From the NCBI GenBank assembly GCA_018679695.1, contig JAHHKH010000202.1, forward strand, positions 1 to 5,154: a DNA stretch of 5,154 nt. The letters run 5' to 3'. The notes beneath the pieces were generated by a model. It was not told the DNA's origin, did not search any database, and saw only the letters and a program-made list of their open reading frames with translations. This document shows, piece by piece, positions 1-5,154 of the stretch (positions are counted from its first letter, which is position 1; every line of letters starts with the position of its first letter). Position numbers and translations under genes: made by a program. This stretch comes from Maribacter sp. GTDB taxonomy: Bacteria; Bacteroidota; Bacteroidia; Flavobacteriales; Flavobacteriaceae.

Positions 1-1
1 C

Positions 2-787
2 CTGATTATAGTAGGCGAGTTTATGGGTATCGAAATATTGGTGAATGATGGTGGGTCATTCTCCAAATTAGAAGGTACCGAACTCTCAAACCTTAAGGGA
101 TGGTGGAATACTATTCACCCTGCCGACTTGGATAATGATGGGGATTTGGATTTTGTAGTTGGCAATCACGGACTTAATAGTCGATTTAAGGCGAGTACAA
201 AGAATCCAATAACCTTGTTCTCAAAAGATTTCGATAACAATGGCTTTTTAGACCCTATTTTGACCTTTCATTCGGATAACGGGAAAGATTATCCCTACGC
301 ATTAAGACACAATCTTATTGATCAAATGAAAGGGCTCAAAAAGAAATATCCCAATTACGAATCCTTTAAGGACGCTGGAATCAGGGATATGTTCTCATTA
401 GAACAATTAAAGGATGCCAATGTTTTGGAAGCGACCACACTCTCCTCTATCATCATTATAAATGAGGGCAACTTCACTTTTAAGGTTCAGGAACTTCCAA
501 TTGAGGCCCAGTTTTCAACCATCTATGCCATAGCCACCAGTGACTTTGATAGCGATGGTGATCAAGACATTGTATTGGGTGGCAATCTGTTTGATGTTAA
601 ACCTGAAATAGGAAGATATGACGCCTCCTACGGCGTTTATCTGGAAAATCTTGGAGGAAATAAATTCAAAAGTATAAAAGATGGTAGTGGTTTTACGTTG
701 CACGGACAGATTCGTGATTTTGTCATAAACAATAACCAACTTATCGTTGCTAGAAATAGTGATTCATTGGCAATATTTAAATATTAG
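2..787 (+). CDS. VCBS/FG-GAP repeat protein, 3' part only (5'-truncated by window edge)
   Basis: This is the last 261 codons of a larger gene. The frame is open to the window edge, and the codons before the first ATG (position 23) already encode family sequence: LIIVGEFM here matches LVVVGDWM inside the next gene. The ATG at 23 is therefore an internal Met, not a start. Three calcium-binding-type loops of FG-GAP/VCBS repeats are visible: DLDNDGDLD (125-151), DFDNNGFLD (227-253) and DFDSDGDQD (542-568). Each is followed by a hydrophobic strand such as FVVGN or IVLGGN, as expected for beta-propeller blades. The whole segment aligns end to end with the C-terminal third of the downstream protein (shared FKAS, DP-I, LKKK, YESF/YEAF, LP-EAQ-S and VYLENLG-like elements), so the two are tandem paralogues. 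By analogy it is probably an exported, envelope-associated protein with an upstream UnbV domain, but that part is not visible. It ends with TAG, 4 bp before the next start. Ligand or substrate unknown. Confidence 0.93.
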   Translation: MIIVGEFMGIEILVNDGGSFSKLEGTELSNLKGWWNTIHPADLDNDGDLDFVVGNHGLNSRFKASTKNPITLFSKDFDNNGFLDPILTFHSDNGKDYPYALRHNLIDQMKGLKKKYPNYESFKDAGIRDMFSLEQLKDANVLEATTLSSIIIINEGNFTFKVQELPIEAQFSTIYAIATSDFDSDGDQDIVLGGNLFDVKPEIGRYDASYGVYLENLGGNKFKSIKDGSGFTLHGQIRDFVINNNQLIVARNSDSLAIFKY

Positions 788-791
788 AAAA

Positions 792-3700
792 ATGAAACAT
801 GTATTTGCCATTGCCATAATTTCAGTTTTCTTTTTATTTGGATGTAAAGAGAAAAAAGCGATTAAAGTGGAAAAAGCGGCCATTTATTTCAATACTGTTT
901 CCCCAGACAGTTCCGGTATCGGTTTTTCGAATGACCTTTATTACCTAGACGACCTTAACATTATTGAATATCTTTATTACTATAACGGCGGTGGTGTTGC
1001 TATTGGTGATATTAATAATGACGGATTGGAAGACCTCTATTTCACGGTCAATCAAACCTCAGACAAACTCTATCTAAAGCAGGGTGGTTTAATATTCAAG
1101 GACATTACCGCACAGGCAGGAATAAAAATAGATTCTACTTGGTCTACTGGGGTTACCATGGAAGATGTTAATAATGATGGTTTCTTGGATATCTATGTTT
1201 CCAAGGTTGGCAATTACAAAGGGCTTAAAGCTCATAACTTACTATATATAAATCAAGGCAATACCTCATTCAAAGAATCTTCAGCAACATATGGCCTTGA
1301 CTTTTCAGGCTTTTCTACCCAAGCTTCTTTTTTTGATTATGACAATGATGGAGATATGGATGTATATCTAATGAACCATGCGGTACACACTCCGAGAAGT
1401 TATGGGGATATTCGCAGGCGCCAAAAATTGGATTCACTTTCTGGAGATAAATTATATGAAAATAAATTAAATGAGGGCAGTCTAATGTTTGTCGATGTCA
1501 CGACATCCTCAGGAATCTACAGCAGTGCCCTGGGATATGGTTTGGCATTGACTACTTCCGATATTAATAATGACGGTTTTATAGATATTTATGTTGGTAA
1601 TGATTTCCATGAAAACGATTACTTATATATAAATCAGGGCAATAAAACTTTTAAAGAATCGAATGCCAACTACTTTGGTCATACCACAAAATTCACCATG
1701 GGGTTAGATGTGGCAGATATCAATAACGACCAACGACTTGATATATTTACCCTTGACATGATGCCATTCGACCATGAAATTTTTTTAAAATCTGGCGGTG
1801 AGGATTCCGACAAAGTAAATGAAATCAAGACAAGCTATGGTTTTGAAACCCAATATGCCAGAAATACGTTACAAATAAATCGCGATAACCAGTCGTTCTC
1901 TGACGTGGCCTTAATGACGGAAACGCATGCAACTGATTGGAGTTGGTCTGCATTGATACAGGATTACGATAATGATGGCCGAAATGACCTTTATGTAACT
2001 AACGGCATCTACAAAAGACCTAATGACCTTGATTATATAAATTACCTAAGTAATGTAAATTTTGCACAATATGATCAAACCAAACAGAATGAGGTTGAGC
2101 GGAAACTAATTGAGGAAATGCCAACCATAAACATACCCAACGTCGTTTTTCGTAATAAGGGCAATTTTGAATTTGAAAGACTTATGGCAACTGCAGGCCA
2201 GAAAGCATCATACTCAAACGGAGCTGCTTATGGTGATTTAGATAATGACGGTGATTTGGATATCGTTGTCAATAACATTAACCAAAAAGCATCAATCCTG
2301 GAAAACGTTAGCACACGAGGCTCAAAAAACAATTTCATTTCTTTTTCCTTAAAAGGCGACGATAGTCTTAAAAACCCTACAGGGGCAAAAGTGTACGTAT
2401 ACGCTGGCAACTCAACCTATTTTAAAGAAATGATGGTGACACGGGGTTTTCAATCGGCATCTTCCCGTAAAGTGCATTTTGGGTTGGGATCCATAGAAAA
2501 AATCGATTCGGTAAAAGTACAATGGTTGGATGGTCAAACACAAATCGAAAAAGGCTTGAGCATAAATCGTGAACACCTGGTTCAAAGAAAACCAAATGCC
2601 CCAGTAGAAAAGAAAACTTTCTTAGCCTATGAAAAAGAGTTCAAAGTTTTTCCCTTCAGGCATTTAGAAAATAATTTCGTTGATTATGACCGTGAAGTAT
2701 TAATGCCCGAAAAACTGTCATCAGAAGGGCCAGCTGTGGTTAAAGCCGACTTTAATGGCGATAATCTTGAAGACATCTACATCGGAGGTGCAAAAGACCA
2801 GTCTCCCGCCTTCTTTTTGCAACAACAAAATGGCGACTATGTGAGTGATAAAACAAGCGATTTTATAAAAGACATTTTCTACGAAGATGTTGATGCGACT
2901 GCTTTCGATATAGAAAATGACGGTGACTTGGATTTATATGTGATGAGTGGTGGTGGTGATCGATATGAAAATGAAGTGAATTTAGAAGACAGAATCTATA
3001 TTAACGACGGAAAAGCAAAGTTCAAACGATTGCCAGCCCCTTTAATCAGGACTAATGGGGGCAGTATCTCATCTGGGGATTTTGATGGCGATGGTTTTGA
3101 CGACCTATTCATTGGAAACAGATCTATCCCTGGGGCATATGGCCTATCCCCTAATAGCTATATCCTAAAAAATAATGGCAAAGGCAACTATAGTATTGTA
3201 AAGGAAGCGAGGTTTGGTATGGTCACCGATAGCCAATGGGCAGATATTAATGGCGATAAATTATTGGACCTTGTAGTGGTTGGGGATTGGATGCCCATAA
3301 CGGTATATATTAACCAAGGTGATTCAACTTTCATCAATGAAACTAAGAAGTATGGCCTCGAAAATAGCTTTGGTATGTGGAATAGTGTTTTGGTTGCAGA
3401 TCTAGACCAGAACGGTAAGAATGATATTATTGCCGGGAATGCTGGCATGAATATCAAGTTCAAAGCGTCTAAAGAGCGCCCTATTAAGCTATATCTTGAT
3501 GATTTTGACGACAATGGTACCGTAGACCCGATTATCTTCTATGACTTTTTCGGGGATTATGTACCTTTTGCTTCCAAAGATAAATTGGTAACGCAATTAC
3601 CCTCGTTGAAAAAGAAGTTTCTTAGCTATGAAGCATTCTCGAAGATTACCGGTATTGAAGATCTTACTGGGAAAGGGGAAAACGAGATTCTAGAGGTTAA

Positions 3701-4067
3701 AAAAGTTTCCGAGCTTCGTTCAATGGCCTACTTAAATACAGGGGGGCAATTTAAAGCCGTGCCATTGCCAAAGGAAGCACAAATGAGTAGTATCGAAGAT
3801 TTGATTGTTGAATTTGAAAATGAAATAACATGGATTATTTTTGTTGGCAATTTCCTTGATTATACTAATGAATTAGGCAAAAGTAATGCTAATTCAGGTA
3901 GCGTAATTTCTATGGATAGGGAAGGTAAATTTGGTATATGCCAATCCTTGGATTTACCTACGGGATTAAATGCAAGAAAAATCACAAAATTAAATGCGGA
4001 TGAATACCTAGTCCTATCAAATAATGATAGATCGTATATTATTGAAATCCAGAAAAATAAGTATTAA
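792..4067 (+). CDS. VCBS/FG-GAP repeat lipoprotein with ASPIC/UnbV domain (CRTAC1-like)
   Basis: Complete 1091-residue protein. The N-terminus MKHVFAIAIISVFFLFGC is a lipoprotein signal peptide with lipobox LFGC and lipidated Cys18, so the product is expected to be anchored in the envelope; whether it faces the periplasm or the surface is unclear (CKEKK is only a weak Bacteroidetes surface-export signal). An in-frame ATG at 747 would overlap the previous gene and put 15 polar residues before the signal peptide; ATG 792 follows AGAAAA, with A at -3 and -6, and is preferred. Ca-binding-type loops start at about residues 73, 125, 182, 257, 309 (DINNDQRLD, Gly lost), 391 and 482. An ASPIC/UnbV domain follows at about 515-600 (GAKVYVYAG, RGFQSASSRKVHFGLG, VKVQWLDG). 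Further loops start at about 653, 706, 763, 818, 870 and 904, and a last blade near 1003-1020 has lost its acidic ligands. This suggests two propellers flanking UnbV (inference). Such proteins are frequent in Bacteroidetes and their biochemical function is mostly unknown. Gaps of 4 bp upstream and 5-23 bp downstream indicate one operon. Confidence 0.95.
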   Translation: MKHVFAIAIISVFFLFGCKEKKAIKVEKAAIYFNTVSPDSSGIGFSNDLYYLDDLNIIEYLYYYNGGGVAIGDINNDGLEDLYFTVNQTSDKLYLKQGGLIFKDITAQAGIKIDSTWSTGVTMEDVNNDGFLDIYVSKVGNYKGLKAHNLLYINQGNTSFKESSATYGLDFSGFSTQASFFDYDNDGDMDVYLMNHAVHTPRSYGDIRRRQKLDSLSGDKLYENKLNEGSLMFVDVTTSSGIYSSALGYGLALTTSDINNDGFIDIYVGNDFHENDYLYINQGNKTFKESNANYFGHTTKFTMGLDVADINNDQRLDIFTLDMMPFDHEIFLKSGGEDSDKVNEIKTSYGFETQYARNTLQINRDNQSFSDVALMTETHATDWSWSALIQDYDNDGRNDLYVTNGIYKRPNDLDYINYLSNVNFAQYDQTKQNEVERKLIEEMPTINIPNVVFRNKGNFEFERLMATAGQKASYSNGAAYGDLDNDGDLDIVVNNINQKASILENVSTRGSKNNFISFSLKGDDSLKNPTGAKVYVYAGNSTYFKEMMVTRGFQSASSRKVHFGLGSIEKIDSVKVQWLDGQTQIEKGLSINREHLVQRKPNAPVEKKTFLAYEKEFKVFPFRHLENNFVDYDREVLMPEKLSSEGPAVVKADFNGDNLEDIYIGGAKDQSPAFFLQQQNGDYVSDKTSDFIKDIFYEDVDATAFDIENDGDLDLYVMSGGGDRYENEVNLEDRIYINDGKAKFKRLPAPLIRTNGGSISSGDFDGDGFDDLFIGNRSIPGAYGLSPNSYILKNNGKGNYSIVKEARFGMVTDSQWADINGDKLLDLVVVGDWMPITVYINQGDSTFINETKKYGLENSFGMWNSVLVADLDQNGKNDIIAGNAGMNIKFKASKERPIKLYLDDFDDNGTVDPIIFYDFFGDYVPFASKDKLVTQLPSLKKKFLSYEAFSKITGIEDLTGKGENEILEVKKVSELRSMAYLNTGGQFKAVPLPKEAQMSSIEDLIVEFENEITWIIFVGNFLDYTNELGKSNANSGSVISMDREGKFGICQSLDLPTGLNARKITKLNADEYLVLSNNDRSYIIEIQKNKY
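801..845 (+). other. Lipoprotein signal peptide core and lipobox (Cys18) of the VCBS/UnbV protein
   Basis: After the start MKH, a hydrophobic stretch of about 12 residues leads to LFGC, with Leu at -3, Gly at -1 and the Cys18 codon TGT at 843-845. This fits a signal peptidase II site. The residues after Cys (KEKK) carry a single acidic residue, which is weaker than the acidic surface-export signals described in Capnocytophaga and Flavobacterium. Final leaflet orientation therefore cannot be read from the sequence. Confidence 0.85.
1164..1277 (+). repeat. Internal blade repeat, copy A (partner at 1560-1661)
   Basis: Residues 125-162 (DVNNDGFLDIYV, then LLYINQGNTSFKES) closely match residues 257-290 (DINNDGFIDIYV, then YLYINQGNKTFKES) of the same protein. 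The match is visible in DNA too: tatataaat-ca-ggcaat at 1245-1262 and 1626-1643 differ at one base, and both are followed by a similar aaagaatc stretch. It marks repetition of propeller blades within the gene, not a mobile or recombination element. Confidence 0.7.
1560..1661 (+). repeat. Internal blade repeat, copy B (partner at 1164-1277)
   Basis: Second copy of the blade unit described for 1164-1277. Its Ca-loop DNA (gatattaataatgacgg, 1560-1576) is also identical to the loop of the first blade (residues 73-78, beginning at 1008), so three of the N-terminal blades share close nucleotide sequence. Confidence 0.7.
2334..2591 (+). other. ASPIC/UnbV domain segment inside the VCBS protein
   Basis: Residues about 515-600 of the lipoprotein have no acidic repeat loop and instead show the typical ASPIC/UnbV pattern: a strand GAKVYVYAG, a central RGFQSASSRKVHFGLG block, then VKVQWLDGQ and a short tail. 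In this family the domain usually follows an array of FG-GAP/VCBS repeats; here it lies between two arrays. Its molecular role is not established. Domain limits are estimated by eye. Confidence 0.85.
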
Positions 4068-4090
4068 ACACTATGGTGATGAAAAGTAAA

Positions 4091-5154
4091 ATGAAAATTA
4101 AGGTTTTTACGGTAATGATGGTTTTTGGCTTTTTAATAACAGGCTGTAAAGAAAATTTAGCCTATAAAGAACAACTAAACGATCCCGAGCTCTTCCAAGC
4201 CTGTATGAAAAAATTAACAGACATCATCGTTTATGATATTTTTTCCCCTCCAGTGGCGTCTAGGGTGTATATGTATCCAAGTATCGCTGCATATGCGATC
4301 ATCCAAAAAGGATATCCTCAAAAATATAACCCTTTGGAGGGACAAATTAACGGGTTTACTGAAATTCCTTCTCCCGATGATGATAATGTTGATTTTCACC
4401 TTGCATCGATACATGCCTTTATAACCATTGGAAAACAACTTATTTTTTCTGAAGATAAATTCATCGAATTTCAAGAGGAAACCTATAAAAAGTTACTTGA
4501 TGAAGGTCTTCCCAAAGATGTTTTAACCGCCTCTAAGGCCTATGGCGATGTAGTTGCCCAACACATCATGAAATGGGCCGATAGCGATTTATATAATCAA
4601 ACCAGAACCTATCCAAAATATACCATTATTGAGGAACCCGAGTATTGGAAGCCCACACCACCGGATTATATGGATGGTATTGAACCCCATTGGAGGGAAA
4701 TCAGGACCGTGGTATTGGATTCGGCAAATCAGTATCCGCCAACACCACCACTCCCAATTGATTTGAGCGAAAACAGTACATTCATGAAACAACTTATGGA
4801 GGTCTATGAAGTTGGTGGAGGTTCCAATGAAGAAAACAATGAAATTGCGAGCTTTTGGGATTGCAATCCTTATGTTTCCCATCATGTAGGCCACGCCATG
4901 TTCGCTACAAAAAAAATTACCCCTGGAGGGCATTGGATAGGTATTACCGCTATTGCCACAAGACAAAGCAATAGTTCTTTTGACGAGACCATAAACGCCT
5001 ATGCCAATGTTTCCATTGCTCTATTTGATGCTTTTATCAGCTGTTGGGACGAAAAATGGAGGAGCTTGGTGGTACGTCCCGAAACGTTGATCAATCAATA
5101 TATCAATGAAGAATGGGTGCCATTATTGCAAACGCCCCCATTTCCCGAATATAC
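4091..5154 (+). CDS. PAP2-superfamily lipoprotein, vanadium-dependent haloperoxidase type (3'-truncated by window edge)
   Basis: Open frame running off the window end with 354 complete codons; no stop is seen. The start MKIKVFTVMMVFGFLITGC gives a lipoprotein signal peptide with lipobox ITGC and Cys19 (codon at 4145). In-frame ATGs at 4073 and 4079 are also possible; 4091 is chosen for its A-rich upstream context (A at -3 and -6) and compact signal peptide. The mature part is mostly helical-looking, with FWDCNPYVSHHVGHAMFATK (residues 255-274) and GGHWIGI. Near the end is K322-WRSLVV-R329-P330, an exact K-x6-R-P, the first of the three PAP2/vanadate-site motifs. The sequence stops at FPEYT, where SGH would follow, so the acid/base His, the second Arg and the vanadate-ligating His lie outside the window. 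Relatives include vanadium haloperoxidases, which oxidise halides with H2O2, and acid phosphatases sharing the same fold. Residue spacing favours the bacterial iodoperoxidase (VIPO) group. It is probably co-transcribed with the two VCBS genes and anchored in the envelope. Confidence 0.88.
   Translation, partial: MKIKVFTVMMVFGFLITGCKENLAYKEQLNDPELFQACMKKLTDIIVYDIFSPPVASRVYMYPSIAAYAIIQKGYPQKYNPLEGQINGFTEIPSPDDDNVDFHLASIHAFITIGKQLIFSEDKFIEFQEETYKKLLDEGLPKDVLTASKAYGDVVAQHIMKWADSDLYNQTRTYPKYTIIEEPEYWKPTPPDYMDGIEPHWREIRTVVLDSANQYPPTPPLPIDLSENSTFMKQLMEVYEVGGGSNEENNEIASFWDCNPYVSHHVGHAMFATKKITPGGHWIGITAIATRQSNSSFDETINAYANVSIALFDAFISCWDEKWRSLVVRPETLINQYINEEWVPLLQTPPFPEY
4100..4147 (+). other. Lipoprotein signal peptide core and lipobox (Cys19) of the PAP2/haloperoxidase-type protein
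   Basis: A hydrophobic core (KVFTVMMVFGFLI) after a basic MKIK N-terminus ends in LITGC, a good signal peptidase II site with Cys19 at 4145-4147. The residues after Cys are KEN, resembling the KEK of the upstream lipoprotein, so both proteins are probably sorted alike. This places the enzyme outside the cytoplasm. Confidence 0.85.
5054..5080 (+). other. K-x6-R-P vanadate/phosphate-binding motif of PAP2 superfamily
   Basis: Codons for Lys322 (5054-5056), Arg329 (5075-5077) and Pro330 (5078-5080) match the first of the three conserved motifs shared by vanadium haloperoxidases and PAP2 phosphatases. Lys and Arg contact the vanadate or phosphate oxygens in known structures. The flanking Trp319 and Asp320 are the features that point to the VIPO-like group. 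Confidence 0.85.

Noticed and set aside
23..25. ATG at 23 as the start of the first gene
   Set aside because: Codons before it (LIIVGEF) match the family and the frame is open to the window edge, so this is an internal Met of a truncated gene.
747..791. Upstream ATG at 747 as the start of the large VCBS gene
   Set aside because: It would add 15 polar residues in front of a standard lipoprotein signal peptide and overlap the coding end of gene 1; the start at 792 explains the signal peptide directly.
3188..3514. 108-codon minus-strand open frame inside the VCBS gene
   Set aside because: It is antisense to well-conserved FG-GAP repeats and shows no family features or plausible start context.
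4068..4090. Possible promoter or terminator between the VCBS gene and the last gene
   Set aside because: The gap is only 5 to 23 bp and has no inverted repeat, T-run or convincing TAnnTTTG-type promoter element.
4214..4474. Minus-strand and plus-strand frame-shifted short open frames in the 5' part of the last gene
   Set aside because: The third frame here is open from 4073 to the window end and encodes recognisable lipoprotein and PAP2 features, so these short frames are chance overlaps.
4589..4966. 125-codon open frame on the minus strand
   Set aside because: It lies entirely inside the PAP2/haloperoxidase-type gene, and the translation is rich in Trp, Cys, His and Ile without a recognisable domain; it is an antisense shadow.

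Overview
The window looks like a piece of a marine Flavobacteriia/Bacteroidetes chromosome. The DNA is AT-rich. The genes start in A-rich context with no Shine-Dalgarno sequence. Two consecutive products begin with short lipoprotein signal peptides, and the protein families present (large VCBS/FG-GAP plus ASPIC/UnbV lipoproteins and a PAP2/vanadium-haloperoxidase-type enzyme) are typical of that group. The taxonomic call is an inference from these traits; no rRNA or marker gene is present.

Layout, all on the + strand and nearly gapless. (1) Positions 2-787 are the 3' end of a VCBS/FG-GAP repeat protein gene whose start lies upstream of the window. (2) Positions 792-4067 are a complete gene for a 1091-residue lipoprotein. 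It has seven Ca-binding-type DxDxDG loops, then an ASPIC/UnbV domain, then six more loops and one decayed blade. Its C-terminal part is a paralogue of gene 1. (3) Positions 4091-5154 are the first 354 codons of a lipoprotein of the PAP2/vanadium-dependent haloperoxidase superfamily. The first catalytic motif (K-x6-R-P) is present, but the sequence is cut just before the expected SGH motif. No unexplained intergenic space remains: the gaps are 4 bp and 5-23 bp depending on the start chosen, so the three genes are probably co-transcribed from a promoter outside the window. I see no RNA genes, CRISPR, insertion sequences, promoters or terminators.

How the genes may work together: two related propeller-type exported proteins sit directly upstream of an exported vanadate-site enzyme, all in one apparent operon. 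The most interesting detail is that the enzyme has Tyr, Trp, Asp, Lys, Arg and Phe at the same relative spacing as the active-site residues I recall for the Zobellia galactanivorans vanadium iodoperoxidase VIPO1. A role in halide (iodide) oxidation at the cell envelope is therefore a concrete hypothesis, with the propeller proteins as possible binding or scaffold partners. The function of the VCBS/UnbV proteins themselves is not known from the sequence.
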